Source: Rhodomicrobium sp. (lineage in GTDB: Bacteria; Pseudomonadota; Alphaproteobacteria; Rhizobiales; HXMU1428-3). Taken from it: a stretch of 64,000 bases of DNA. The notes under the pieces were generated by a model. That model had not been told where the DNA came from, searched no databases, and worked only from the letters and a program-made list of their open reading frames with translations. Below are positions 36,358 through 45,802 of the stretch, in pieces. Made by a program: the position numbers and the translations under genes. The number at the start of each line of letters is the position of its first letter. Position 1 is the first letter of the stretch. The DNA lies in the NCBI GenBank assembly GCA_021604665.1, contig BQJK01000001.1, forward strand, positions 1,082,419 to 1,146,418. The letters are read 5' to 3'.

Positions 36358-37371
36358 ATGTCAGACAAGAAAACCTATATCCCGCCTTTGACGGTCAGCC
36401 AGGTTGGGCGCGGCTGCATTTATGACAATATCATCGAAACCATCGGCCATACCCCATTGGTAAGATTGAATAAAATCCGCGAGCATTTCGGCCTGGATAC
36501 TGAAATTCTTATGAAGATGGAGTTTTTCAACCCGCTCGCCAGCGTCAAAGACCGCATTGGCCTCTCAATGATCGATGCGATGATGGATGAAGGCATCATC
36601 GGCGAAAACACAGTGCTGATTGAGCCAACAAGCGGCAACACCGGCATTGGTCTAGCTTTCGTCGCCGCGGCACGGGGCCTTCGCCTCATTCTCGTTATGC
36701 CGGAAACCATGTCGATAGAACGGCGCAAAATGCTCTCTCATCTCGGCGCTGAACTGGTCTTGAGCCCCGGTGATAAAGGTATGAAAGGCGCGCTGGAAAA
36801 AGCCGCTGAGCTGCTGAACCAACACCCGGATAGCGCCATGCCATCACAATTCTCAAGCCCGGCCAATCCAGATGTGCATATTGCAACCACCGCCAAAGAA
36901 ATCTGGACAGACACAGACGGTAAGGTAGATGCCATTATCGCCGGCGTTGGCACAGGCGGTACCATCACCGGTTGCGCCAAATATTGGAAAGCCCGCAAAC
37001 CTGACATAAAAATCGTTGCGGTCGAGCCGGAAGACAGCCCCGTCCTCTCAGGCGGGGAACCAGGACCTCATAAAATTCAGGGAATAGGCGCAGGCTTCAT
37101 ACCCGCAATTGTAGACCGCAGCCTGATTGATGATGTTGTCACTGTCTCTAATGAAGAAAGCTTTGCAACAGCCAGAAAACTCGCCCGTATGGAAGGCATC
37201 CCCGGCGGCATCTCAACCGGGGCTAACCTGATGGCAACGGTCAAATATATCAAAGCCGCTGGCCTGTCAGGCAAGCGCGTTGTCACCTTCGCTCCTTCAT
37301 TCGCAGAGCGTTACATGTCAACCCTGCTATTCGATGAACCAGGTGAAGACAATAGCGAAATCAGCATCTAA
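36358..37371 (+). CDS. cysK: Cysteine synthase A (O-acetylserine sulfhydrylase)
   Basis: PLP enzyme that makes cysteine from O-acetylserine and sulfide. The pyridoxal lysine is K64 in NPLASVKDRIG, the substrate loop is EPTSGNTGIGLAF, and the phosphate loop is GVGTGGTITG. A polar N-terminal extension of about 20 residues precedes the usual start. GGAGG lies six bases before the ATG. It is followed within 23 bases by a ThiF/MoeB-like gene, so cysteine supply and a sulfur-transfer-type activating enzyme share an operon here. Confidence 0.94.
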   Translation: MSDKKTYIPPLTVSQVGRGCIYDNIIETIGHTPLVRLNKIREHFGLDTEILMKMEFFNPLASVKDRIGLSMIDAMMDEGIIGENTVLIEPTSGNTGIGLAFVAAARGLRLILVMPETMSIERRKMLSHLGAELVLSPGDKGMKGALEKAAELLNQHPDSAMPSQFSSPANPDVHIATTAKEIWTDTDGKVDAIIAGVGTGGTITGCAKYWKARKPDIKIVAVEPEDSPVLSGGEPGPHKIQGIGAGFIPAIVDRSLIDDVVTVSNEESFATARKLARMEGIPGGISTGANLMATVKYIKAAGLSGKRVVTFAPSFAERYMSTLLFDEPGEDNSEISI

Positions 37372-37394
37372 AAAATAAAAGAGAAGCCAGCTTT

Positions 37395-38216
37395 ATGTCC
37401 TCCCTCTCAGGTGAAGAAATTGAGCGCTATAAACGCCACATCATCCTGAAGCAACTCGGCATTCAGGGCCAACAGAAGCTAAAAGCTGCCAAGGTACTGG
37501 TCATCGGTGCTGGCGGCCTTGGCTCGCCTGTTCTTCTATACCTGGCTGCAGCCGGTGTTGGCACGATCGGCATTATTGATGATGACATTGTCAGCCTCTC
37601 TAATCTGCAGCGCCAAATCATTCACGATACAGATAAAGTCGCCTTCGACAAAACCACCAGCGCCAAAGAGCGGATCGCCCAAATAAACCCGCATGTTGAG
37701 GTCATTGAACATAAAACCCGCATCAACGCCGGCAATGCCATTGAAGTCATCAGTAATTACGACATCGTCGCCGACGGCTCAGACAATTTCAGCACCCGCT
37801 ACCTGGTGAATGATGCTTGCTATTTCGCCAGGAAACCGCTGGTTTTTGCGGCCATAGGTCCTTTTGATGGCCATCTCACCACCTTCCGCTCCGCAGAGAC
37901 AAAGCCAGATGGCACACCAAATCCAAACTACAGATGCATCTTCCCTAAAGCGCCGCCGCCCGGCAGCGTCGCCCCTTGCTCAGAGGTCGGTGTTCTCGGC
38001 GCTATCGCCGGGGTTATGGGCACCTTGCAGGCTACTGAAGTCATCAAGGAAATAACTGGTATTGGCACCGGCATGGTTGGCCGTCTCCTCCTATACAACG
38101 CCCTTGAAACAGAGTTTCAAACAGTCAAAATAAATTGGGATAAGACCAACCCTCTAAATGGTGAGGCCCCAACATTAAAGGACCTCTCCCATCATATGAG
38201 TGAGGCTGAAAGCTGA
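37395..38216 (+). CDS. ThiF/MoeB-like (HesA family) adenylyltransferase
   Basis: E1-like enzyme that adenylates the C-terminal Gly-Gly of ubiquitin-like sulfur carriers. It has the ATP-binding motif VIGAGGLGSPVLLYLAAAG (about 36-54), the Arg of SLSNLQRQ, DGSDNFSTRYLVND and APCSEVGVLG with C195. Of the four zinc Cys of MoeB only one position (C181) is kept: residue 178 is Asn and the C-terminal CxxC is absent. So it may be a zinc-free relative acting on ThiS, MoaD or a CysO-like carrier. Its stop overlaps the next start by one base (TGATG). Confidence 0.88.
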   Translation: MSSLSGEEIERYKRHIILKQLGIQGQQKLKAAKVLVIGAGGLGSPVLLYLAAAGVGTIGIIDDDIVSLSNLQRQIIHDTDKVAFDKTTSAKERIAQINPHVEVIEHKTRINAGNAIEVISNYDIVADGSDNFSTRYLVNDACYFARKPLVFAAIGPFDGHLTTFRSAETKPDGTPNPNYRCIFPKAPPPGSVAPCSEVGVLGAIAGVMGTLQATEVIKEITGIGTGMVGRLLLYNALETEFQTVKINWDKTNPLNGEAPTLKDLSHHMSEAES

Positions 38217-39127
38217 TGCTAAAGATAAATAACCCAAACCATAAGCGAACACTCCCCCGGCTCTCATCCAAGCGGTACTGCCACATATGGAAACCAGCCA
38301 TAAAACAACTGATCCGGCTTGTTAGTTACACAGCAATAACCCTTGGCACGATAGCTACAGTCAGCTTAACAATGGCAGTCGCTCAACAATCCGTCACCAC
38401 CCCTGAAGATGAGGCCCTGCGGGAGCGCACCGTCCTGCGCCTCCTTACATCAGCAGATTACCCGCCCTTTAATTATTATGATGAAGAAGGCAACCTCGCC
38501 GGTTTTCATATTGATCTAGCCAACGCCATCTGCCGCGAAATGGCGGTGCGTTGTGATATCAGGGTCAACCAATGGGATAACCTTTTAACCGCCTTCAACA
38601 GCAGTGATTATGATGCGATTATCGCCGGTCACGCCATTAACGCCAAGAACCTTAGAAAACTGGATTTTACCAACCCCTATATGCGCATGCCAGCGCGCTT
38701 TGCCATTTTAAAGCGCCGCCCACAACCAGAGCCAACACCAAAACGGCTGGAGGGAAAAACAGTTGGCGTCATCAAAGCAACGTCCCACAAAGCCTATTTA
38801 CAGAGATATTTTAAAGGCGCAAAGCTAGTTACTTTCAATACCCAAAGAGACGCAACATCCGCCTTGCAACGGGGCAAAATTGACTATCTGTTCGGCGATG
38901 CCATCCAAATTATGTTCTGGCTCAATGGCTCGCTCTCTCAGCAATGCTGTCAGTTTAGGGGCGATAGCTACTGGGATGCAAATTACTTCGGCGAAGGGTT
39001 GGCCATAGCCATCTCTAAAGGAGATATGCGCCTGCGCATAGAGCTGAATGACGCCATAAGAGAGCTGCGCCGCACCGGCCAGTTTGAAGAGCTAATGCTG
39101 CGCTACTTCCCGCTAAAAATTTACTAG
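38216..39127 (+). CDS. Extracellular solute-binding protein, family 3
   Basis: A 303-residue periplasmic binding protein of the amino-acid (SBP_bac_3) family. About 33 basic residues precede the signal segment (about 34-56, cleavage near AVA-QQ). The domain starts RLLTSADYPPFNYYDEEGNL, followed by GFHIDLANAICREM and DFTNPYMRMPARFAIL. There are no ABC permease or ATPase genes next to it, so it may serve a distant transporter or act as an orphan sensor. Coupled to the ThiF-like gene by overlapping stop and start codons. Confidence 0.88.
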   Translation: MLKINNPNHKRTLPRLSSKRYCHIWKPAIKQLIRLVSYTAITLGTIATVSLTMAVAQQSVTTPEDEALRERTVLRLLTSADYPPFNYYDEEGNLAGFHIDLANAICREMAVRCDIRVNQWDNLLTAFNSSDYDAIIAGHAINAKNLRKLDFTNPYMRMPARFAILKRRPQPEPTPKRLEGKTVGVIKATSHKAYLQRYFKGAKLVTFNTQRDATSALQRGKIDYLFGDAIQIMFWLNGSLSQQCCQFRGDSYWDANYFGEGLAIAISKGDMRLRIELNDAIRELRRTGQFEELMLRYFPLKIY

Positions 39128-39187
39128 GCCCTAAGCCATTCACGCCTAGCTCTTCACTTAACCAGTCAACCGGTCATCAAGGCAAGA

Positions 39188-40000
39188 TCAATTGCCGCGA
39201 AACGGCAGCAGCAGGCTCCAGCTTAATTTATTCGGCTTTTCACTTTGATAGGGCGGCAGCCCAATCTCCATGCCCTCATGCCCCTTTGAAGGCTGTTCGA
39301 TATAGGTGCCAAACAGCTTGTCCCAAATAGAGAGGTTGAAACCATAATTGCTATCTGTCTCCCCCCTTATCACAGAATGATGCACCCGGTGCATATCCGG
39401 CGTTACAATCACGCGGCGTACCAGTCGGTCCAGCCATAGCGGCAAGGCAATGTTAGAGTGATTAAACATAGCGCAACCATTTAAAATCATTTCAAACAGC
39501 AACACAGCAAACGCATCCATCCCAAACAGCAATACAAGCAGCGATTTATAAAGCATGGAAAGGCCGATCTCTATCGGGTGAAACCGCACCGCTGTTGTTA
39601 CATCAATGTCGCGGTCCGCATGATGCACCTGGTGCACCCGCCACAACAGCGGCACCTTATGTGAGGCCCAGTGCTGAAGATAAATTGCAAAATCCAAAAC
39701 TATAAGAGAGAGCAATATCTCCCCATAAAATGGCAGATCAACAAGCCTGAACAGGCCAAAGCCAAGCTCCTCCCCAACAAGCGCCACACTGATAGCAACC
39801 AACGGCACAGCACTCACCAGCATCAACCTGACAACCACAGCATTCACCCCGCCAAAAGAGATATTCGTGGCCCAGCGCTTCAGCTTACTCGTGCGCAAAT
39901 TTCGTTTAGGCAGAACCAACTCAATACTGGCCATAGCGATAAATATCGCTGCAAATACAGAGAGCCGATAAAGCGCTTCATTTTCCATTGCCGTAACCAT
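39188..40000 (-). CDS. Sterol desaturase / fatty acid hydroxylase family protein
   Basis: A 270-residue integral membrane di-iron enzyme of the fatty-acid-hydroxylase superfamily. The histidine clusters are complete: HWASH (about 110-114), HQVHH (123-127), and a later MHRVHHS (about 207-213), along with FNHSN. Hydrophobic segments flank them. The substrate is unknown; members hydroxylate sterols, hopanoids, carotenoids or lipid chains. M5 is an alternative start. It converges on the solute-binding protein gene and has no lipid gene partner nearby. Confidence 0.9.
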   Translation of the reverse strand: MVTAMENEALYRLSVFAAIFIAMASIELVLPKRNLRTSKLKRWATNISFGGVNAVVVRLMLVSAVPLVAISVALVGEELGFGLFRLVDLPFYGEILLSLIVLDFAIYLQHWASHKVPLLWRVHQVHHADRDIDVTTAVRFHPIEIGLSMLYKSLLVLLFGMDAFAVLLFEMILNGCAMFNHSNIALPLWLDRLVRRVIVTPDMHRVHHSVIRGETDSNYGFNLSIWDKLFGTYIEQPSKGHEGMEIGLPPYQSEKPNKLSWSLLLPFRGN

Positions 40001-40189
40001 CCCTTAACAGAAGCAAGAGGTTTAACTACACCTTATAATGCATGAGACTAGACCAGCCCCGCTATGAAACGAAAATCAAATCAGTGTGAAATGACCGTCA
40101 GATGGTAGAGAGAACTGAGCTAAAAATTAAAGGGTAAGAGATAGAGACCGGGAAGAGAAAAGCAGACAGCGATCTATGAGAGCCCAACC

Positions 40190-42418
40190 TTACGCAAGCA
40201 CCCGCTCAACTTTGCTGACAACCGCAAGTGTCTTAAGCCCCGCAATAATCGCATTCAGATGTTTCAAATCCCAAACCTCAAGACCAATCAGCATTTCAGA
40301 ATAATCAAAGCCTTTTTCAGTCATCCGAATGGTGTCAATGTTACCATTGCTCTCACCAATGAGCTGCGCGATCTGGGCCAGACACCCCGGTTCATTCACC
40401 GCAGAAATACTAATCCGCGCCATAAATCTGGTTTGATCATTCTCATCAATATCCCATGTCACATCAATCCAGCGATCGAGCTCATCGTCAAAATCTTCAA
40501 GCAACGGTGACTGGATCGGATAAATATTAATCCCCTCACCCGGCATGATGATGCCAACGATACGGTCACCTGGCAGCGCTCCACCAACAGAATAATCAAC
40601 CGCAACACCATCCTTTTGCCCGCGCACCGGCAGGCTTATCAGCGGGTCCGGCTCTTGTTGTGATTGTGGCAGCAGGCGGAATTTAAGCCCAACAACCTTG
40701 GCAAAGTTAATCCACCCTTCTTCGGGGCCGGTTAAGCGCCCACCGCGCCCATTTTTGCGCCGGGTCATCGCTTCGCTAGAGATATCAGGGAAAACCGCGC
40801 AGACCACATCATTAGAGGGCAACTCCCCCCGGCCAACAGCCACAATCACTTCATCAACCGTCTCTTGTGTAAATCGTGGCAGCGCCCCATCCATTTTTGC
40901 GCGGGAATAAACTTTCCCCGCCCGCTGAAACGCCCGCTCAAGAACCATCACACCAATATCTAGATACTGCTTACGCCGCGCTTCTTTTGTCGCCCGCCTG
41001 ATAGAGCTCCTGGCCTTACCAGTAATGACAAACCGCTCCCAACTAGGTTGCGGCGTTTGCGCTTCAGATGTGAGAATAAATACTTCATCGCCATTGCGCA
41101 GCTCGGTACGGAGCGGCATATTCCGCCGGTTAATTTTAGCGCCAACGCAGAGGTTACCAATATCAGTATGAACCGCATAAGCAAAATCAACCGCACATGC
41201 CCCACTAGGCAAAGCAATTAACAAGCCCTGCGGCGTAAAGCAAAACACTTGATCATGAAACAGCTCAAGCCGCGTATGTTCGAGAAACTCTTCCGGGTTA
41301 TCGCCCTCTAAAAGCTGGTCCACCAAGCGGCGCAACCATTGATAGGCTGAGCTAGACGCCATATTGCTCTCTAGCCCTAGGTTTAACGTCTCATCCTTAT
41401 AAAGCGCATGTGCCGCGATGCCATATTCCGCCACACGGTGCATTTCCTGTGTGCGAATTTGCAGCTCAACCCGCTGAATGCGTGCGCCAACAATTGAGGT
41501 ATGGATGGAGCGATAATCATTTTGCTTGGGATTAGAGATATAATCCTTAAACCGCCCTGGCACTGCCCGCCAAATGGTGTGTACCAGGCCCAACACCCGG
41601 TAGCAATTATCAACACTGTTTACAATCACCCTGAAGCCATAAATGTCAGAGAGCTGCTCAAGCGAGATCTGCTTATGATCCATCTTACGCCAGATCGAAT
41701 AAGGCCGCTTTTCCCGGTGAAAAACTTCAGCATCAAAGTCATTATCCGCCAGCTTCCGCCGCAGATCGCCCTCAATCTTTTCAATCAGCCCTTTATTTTT
41801 TTCCCTTAACTCAGCCAGCTTAGCCGTCAGCGTAAAATACGCCTCCTCATTGAGCCATCTGAAACTATGTTCTTCAAGCTCATCTCTAAGCCATTGCATA
41901 CCCATGCGCCCGGCAAGCGGCGCATAAATATCCATCGTCTCTTCTGAAATCCGCTTGCGGGTCGAGGGCTGCACAAATTCAAGCGTGCGCATATTATGCA
42001 GCCGATCCGCCATCTTAATCAGCAGCACCCGCACATCAGATGAAATCGCAATTAAAAGCTTTCTGAAATTTTCAGCCTGCTCAGCCTTCTTGGAAACCAG
42101 ATTCAGCTTGCCAAGTTTTGTAACCCCCTCGACAAGCGCACCAACACTCTCGCCAAACAGTTTATCAATCTCTTCCCGGGTCGCAGGTGTGTCTTCGATG
42201 GTGTCATGCAACAGGGCCGCGATAATAGTATCTTCATCAAGCTTCAGCTCAGCAAGAATATCGGCAACTTGTAGCGGGTGAGTTATGTAAGGCTCCCCAG
42301 ACGCACGGGTTTGTGTGCCATGCGATTTGCGGGCAAAATCATAGGCAAGTTCAAGCCGGCTTTTATCAACAAGGGGGTTGTAAGTGACTACACGATCGAG
42401 AAGGTCAACCTGTTCCAT
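40190..42418 (-). CDS. rsh: Bifunctional (p)ppGpp synthetase/hydrolase (Rsh)
   Basis: Makes and degrades the stringent-response alarmone. The 742-residue protein has the hydrolase HD domain (ITHPLQVADIL with H47; HD at 71-72 in LLHDTIEDTPAT), the synthetase domain (YSIWRKM, LSDIYGFRVIV, PGRFKDYISNPKQNDYRSIH), the TGS domain (VFCFTPQGLLIALPSGA) and a C-terminal ACT domain. Both active sites look intact, as is usual for the single long Rsh of alphaproteobacteria. It lies downstream of rpoZ across a terminator-like hairpin. Confidence 0.95.
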   Translation of the reverse strand: MEQVDLLDRVVTYNPLVDKSRLELAYDFARKSHGTQTRASGEPYITHPLQVADILAELKLDEDTIIAALLHDTIEDTPATREEIDKLFGESVGALVEGVTKLGKLNLVSKKAEQAENFRKLLIAISSDVRVLLIKMADRLHNMRTLEFVQPSTRKRISEETMDIYAPLAGRMGMQWLRDELEEHSFRWLNEEAYFTLTAKLAELREKNKGLIEKIEGDLRRKLADNDFDAEVFHREKRPYSIWRKMDHKQISLEQLSDIYGFRVIVNSVDNCYRVLGLVHTIWRAVPGRFKDYISNPKQNDYRSIHTSIVGARIQRVELQIRTQEMHRVAEYGIAAHALYKDETLNLGLESNMASSSAYQWLRRLVDQLLEGDNPEEFLEHTRLELFHDQVFCFTPQGLLIALPSGACAVDFAYAVHTDIGNLCVGAKINRRNMPLRTELRNGDEVFILTSEAQTPQPSWERFVITGKARSSIRRATKEARRKQYLDIGVMVLERAFQRAGKVYSRAKMDGALPRFTQETVDEVIVAVGRGELPSNDVVCAVFPDISSEAMTRRKNGRGGRLTGPEEGWINFAKVVGLKFRLLPQSQQEPDPLISLPVRGQKDGVAVDYSVGGALPGDRIVGIIMPGEGINIYPIQSPLLEDFDDELDRWIDVTWDIDENDQTRFMARISISAVNEPGCLAQIAQLIGESNGNIDTIRMTEKGFDYSEMLIGLEVWDLKHLNAIIAGLKTLAVVSKVERVLA

Positions 42419-42513
42419 AAAATTACCGAATGAATTCCTAAATCAGCCAACACCATTACTATCCAATCAATATAAGCCGGGTGAGTATAACGCGCCATTA
42501 AAATCAGCCATAA

Positions 42514-42555
42514 AAAAAGCGCCCCTCACCTGAAATAAGGTAAGGGGCGCTTTTT
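42514..42555 (-). terminator. Terminator between rpoZ and rsh
   Basis: An 18-base inverted repeat with one mismatch (42514-42531 and 42538-42555; core GCGCCCCT / AGGGGCGC) and a six-base loop, flanked by A and T runs. It lies just after rpoZ and before rsh, so it probably limits read-through. Confidence 0.88.
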
Positions 42556-42581
42556 CTATAATTTAAGTAAACTGACCGATA

Positions 42582-42989
42582 TTAACGGCTGCGAGAGCCA
42601 CCAGTTTCTGCTGGCGGCAGGCTTTCAAGCCCGCGCAGCAGCTCTTCTTCGGTCATTGTATCAATCGTGCTGTCCATACCCTGATCATCTTGACCAATAA
42701 TCACAGGAGAGCGCGTATCGCTGGAAATAACAGGCGCTGCTTCCGGCTCTGGCTCATCCACTTCCACATATTTCTGCATGGAATGGATCAGATCTTCCTT
42801 GATATCTTCAGGGGAAATGGTCTCAGCTGCAATTTCACGAAGCGAGACAACCGGGTTTTTATCATTATCCCGCTCAACAGTGATCGGCGCGCCAGAAGAA
42901 ATTGTCCGCGCGCGATGCCCAGCAAGGAGAACCAGTTCAAACCGGTTGGAAACCTTGTCCACGCAATCTTCAACTGTAACACGTGCCAT
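42582..42989 (-). CDS. rpoZ: RNA polymerase omega subunit
   Basis: Small subunit that aids assembly of RNA polymerase around beta-prime and contributes to ppGpp sensing. The N-terminus [28 protein letters not shown] is the family signature. It is 135 residues, with an acidic C-terminal tail typical of alphaproteobacteria. Gene order rpoZ-rsh is widely conserved. Confidence 0.96.
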   Translation of the reverse strand: MARVTVEDCVDKVSNRFELVLLAGHRARTISSGAPITVERDNDKNPVVSLREIAAETISPEDIKEDLIHSMQKYVEVDEPEPEAAPVISSDTRSPVIIGQDDQGMDSTIDTMTEEELLRGLESLPPAETGGSRSR

Positions 42990-43181
42990 GAAAAACCACC
43001 TTTTATCGTATAAAATTCAATTCTTTAGCACCAGAACGCTTAAGCTATAACCTGAAAATCAAATTTTAATCCAGGCAAGCAAAGCCAATAAATACCGCTA
43101 TTCTCTAGACAATAGCAAAACAGCATCCCCCCATTAAATAATGGAAAGAGGCCCAATATTTGGTGCAAGTGCTGATTATTG

Positions 43182-43778
43182 TCATACTTGCCAGAATTTT
43201 TCAAGTTTTTCTGTTGCCCGTATAGCTAACGGCGAACAGCAAAGCGCCATGAGATGGTTAGCATCCAGCTTAAATAAAGGATGTCTCCACTTATGTGCAA
43301 TTTCAGCAACTGGTTTCAACACAAACACCCGGCGCTGCATCTCCCCATGGGGCAAGGTCAGAGGACGCACTTTCCCCCGGCCCAAAGGCCGCCAACCAGC
43401 TATAGCACCAGGCGCCACAACACCCCCTGGCCCATGTGAGCGCCGCCAATTCAGCACTTGGCCATTATAATCAATTATATCAATATCAAGTGGGCGCGGC
43501 CCCCAAAACAAAGCTCCTCGCCGCCCGGCAGCATGTTCTATCTGCTTAATTAATTTCAGCAGTTTTAGGGGCGACAGGCTTGTTTTAATCAAGGCCGCAG
43601 CATTATAAAAATCGGGTTGATATCCCGGCCCAACCGCTGGCGAGCGGTAGAGAGAAGAAACGATAAGCGGCATTTGCCCCGCTTGCATAAGCTCATCTAC
43701 ACCAAAAGTTAGCAAGCCAACGGAATTTAAAGTGATGGATGAGGTGTTAGACCCTAAAGACAGTAATACATTAGGCAT
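43182..43778 (-). CDS. folK: 2-amino-4-hydroxy-6-hydroxymethyldihydropteridine pyrophosphokinase
   Basis: Transfers pyrophosphate to the pterin alcohol in folate synthesis. The 198-residue protein starts MPNVLLSLGSNT, includes SSLYRSPAVGPGYQPDFYNAA and the metal-binding GPRPLDIDIIDYNG, where the standard form is GPRxLDLDIL. The C-terminus (about 165-198) is poorly conserved. It stands upstream of rpoZ, away from other folate genes. Confidence 0.92.
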   Translation of the reverse strand: MPNVLLSLGSNTSSITLNSVGLLTFGVDELMQAGQMPLIVSSLYRSPAVGPGYQPDFYNAAALIKTSLSPLKLLKLIKQIEHAAGRRGALFWGPRPLDIDIIDYNGQVLNWRRSHGPGGVVAPGAIAGWRPLGRGKVRPLTLPHGEMQRRVFVLKPVAEIAHKWRHPLFKLDANHLMALCCSPLAIRATEKLEKFWQV

Positions 43779-43905
43779 TATTAGATTCTTCTACAATTCA
43801 TCAAAATAGATTTCATGATTAAAACCAATGTTTTAATTTGACTTATATAATCGACACCAGTTCTATACACACAACCAGCACATCAACAATAATTGAGCCG
43901 GCTAA

Positions 43906-44505
43906 ATGAGCATATACCCCACTGAGCGAACAGCATTATTCATTGATGGGGCAAACCTGTTCTCTACAGCCAAGGCCTTATCCTTTGAAATTGATTATCA
44001 CCGCTTGAGAGAGCATTTTAAAAAACGCTGTCGCCTAACGCGCGCTCATTATTATACCGTCCTATCTGAAACTCAGGAATATTCCTCCATCCGCCCTCTT
44101 GTTGATTGGCTAGACTATAATGGCTACACCGTCATCACCAAGCCGATGAAAGAATATAAAGACCAGAATGGACGCCGTAAGTGCAAAGGTAACATAGACA
44201 TTGAATTGTCTGTAGATGCGCTGCAACTCTCAGATCATCTTGACCATATCATTCTATTCACCGGTGATGGTGATTTCCGCTGCCTGGTTGAAGCATTGCA
44301 ACAACGCGGCAAACGGGTCAGCATTGTCTCCAGCCTGGCCTCTCACCCGCCGATGATTGCAGATGAGCTCCGCCGGCAAGCTGATGAATTCATCGAGCTA
44401 CAAGATCTTGAAGATGATATTTGCCGTCTGGGTAGCTCAGTCAACAAGAGCAATTGGCAACAAAGCGACAGCGAAGTAAGCTGCCTGGATGAGAGTGATT
44501 ATTAA
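43906..44505 (+). CDS. NYN domain protein (LabA/DUF88 family)
   Basis: A 199-residue PIN-like NYN-fold protein, predicted RNase. The acidic residues expected at the metal site are visible: D14 in ALFIDGANL, the Asp pair in NIDIELSVDAL (about 105-115) and FTGDGDF (about 126-132). The C-terminus is Ser/Glu-rich and variable. In Hyphomicrobiales a LabA-type gene regularly stands between smpB and rpoZ, as here. Its target RNA is not known. The UDG gene follows after 6 to 57 bases depending on the start used. Confidence 0.9.
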   Translation: MSIYPTERTALFIDGANLFSTAKALSFEIDYHRLREHFKKRCRLTRAHYYTVLSETQEYSSIRPLVDWLDYNGYTVITKPMKEYKDQNGRRKCKGNIDIELSVDALQLSDHLDHIILFTGDGDFRCLVEALQQRGKRVSIVSSLASHPPMIADELRRQADEFIELQDLEDDICRLGSSVNKSNWQQSDSEVSCLDESDY

Positions 44506-44562
44506 TCCCCCGTGCCCTGTACGGCTGACAACAAGCCTGTTAAAAACGAGCGTGTTGACAAC

Positions 44563-45225
44563 ATGACCAGGCAGCAAACCCCAATAGCAGAACCGCCAGC
44601 AGATTGTAGCCTCTGCCCGCGCCTCACAGCCTTTCGCCGCGCCAATCAAGATGTAAACCCAAGCTGGTTTAATGGCGCTGTTCCCTCTTTCGGTGAGGAA
44701 AGCGCCGCCCTGCTCATCGTTGGGCTAGCGCCGGGGCTAAAAGGCGCCAACCGCACAGGCCGCCCCTTCACCGGCGATTATGCCGGCGATCTGCTCTACC
44801 CAACCCTCGTAAAATTCGGCTTCGGCCAGGGGGATTATCAGGCAAGTGCAGATGATGGCTTCACCCTGAAAAATTGCATGATCACCAATGCGGTGCGCTG
44901 TGTGCCCCCGCAAAATAAACCCATAGGTGCAGAAATAAACAACTGCCGCCCCTTCTTCGCAGAGCGCATGAAAAGCCTGCCTAACCTCAAGGTCATCATT
45001 AGCTTAGGCCGCATCGCACATGATCAAGTCATCCGCACCATTGGCGGCAAGCTGGCTCAGTTTAAATTCGCCCACAACACAGCCCACACCCTCCCCGAAG
45101 GTCAGGTCATGCTCAACAGCTATCACTGCTCGCGTTACAACACCAACACCGGCCGCCTGACAACTGAAATGTTTGAAGATGTTTTTGAAAAAGCAACTGA
45201 GATTTTAAACAGCACTACAACCTAA
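44563..45225 (+). CDS. Uracil-DNA glycosylase, family 4/5 (UdgB-like), iron-sulfur
   Basis: Removes uracil, and in family 5 also other deaminated bases, from DNA. Motif A is GLAPGLKGANRTGRPFTGD, lacking the polar residue of classical Ung, and motif B is HCSRYNTNTGRLT, both as in UdgB. Four Cys suited to a 4Fe-4S cluster are present (CSLC near the N-terminus, then NAVRC and NNC). I take the ATG at 44563; an upstream GTG at 44512 would add 17 residues. It probably forms a unit with the preceding NYN gene and converges on smpB. Confidence 0.9.
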   Translation: MTRQQTPIAEPPADCSLCPRLTAFRRANQDVNPSWFNGAVPSFGEESAALLIVGLAPGLKGANRTGRPFTGDYAGDLLYPTLVKFGFGQGDYQASADDGFTLKNCMITNAVRCVPPQNKPIGAEINNCRPFFAERMKSLPNLKVIISLGRIAHDQVIRTIGGKLAQFKFAHNTAHTLPEGQVMLNSYHCSRYNTNTGRLTTEMFEDVFEKATEILNSTTT

Positions 45226-45242
45226 CAGCTCGGCTCAAACAG

Positions 45243-45716
45243 CTAGCCACGCTCACGCAGCAAACGCTGTTTCTGCCGGCCCCAATCCCGCTCTTTTTGA
45301 GTTTCGCGCTTATCATGGCGCTTCTTGCCCTTGCCAAGTGCAAGTTGCAACTTCGCAATGCCCCGGTCATTAAAATATAACCGAAGCGGCACCAGCGTCA
45401 GCCCATCCCGCTGGATAGATAAACTCAGTCGTTTAATTTCCCGCGCATGCAAAAGCAATTTGCGCGGCCGCCGTGTTTCATGATTCTCACGCCCAGCCTG
45501 TGTATATTCAGGAATATAACCATTGATGAGATAAAGCGCGCCGCCCTCATCGCTGGCATAGCTATCAGCAATATTAGCCTTACCTGTGCGCAGTGATTTC
45601 ACCTCACTGCCCTGAAGCACCAGCCCCGCTTCAAGCGTTTCGATAATTTCATAATCAAATTTGGCACGGCGATTTTCAGCAATAGAACGCTGCGCCACTT
45701 TTTTCTTTTCTGCCAT
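45243..45716 (-). CDS. smpB: SsrA-binding protein SmpB
   Basis: Carries tmRNA to stalled ribosomes for trans-translation. The 157-residue protein has [40 protein letters not shown] and the C-terminal tail [18 protein letters not shown] expected for the ribosomal A site. The tmRNA gene is not in the window. Downstream of dapA on the same strand. Confidence 0.97.
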   Translation of the reverse strand: MAEKKKVAQRSIAENRRAKFDYEIIETLEAGLVLQGSEVKSLRTGKANIADSYASDEGGALYLINGYIPEYTQAGRENHETRRPRKLLLHAREIKRLSLSIQRDGLTLVPLRLYFNDRGIAKLQLALGKGKKRHDKRETQKERDWGRQKQRLLRERG

Positions 45717-45802
45717 CTAATTAATCATGCTCACAATGCTTAAAGCCTCAGGGTTCCGCAAACCGTTGTAAAGCGAAGCCTTTTTCATAAATTCAATTAA
45801 GC

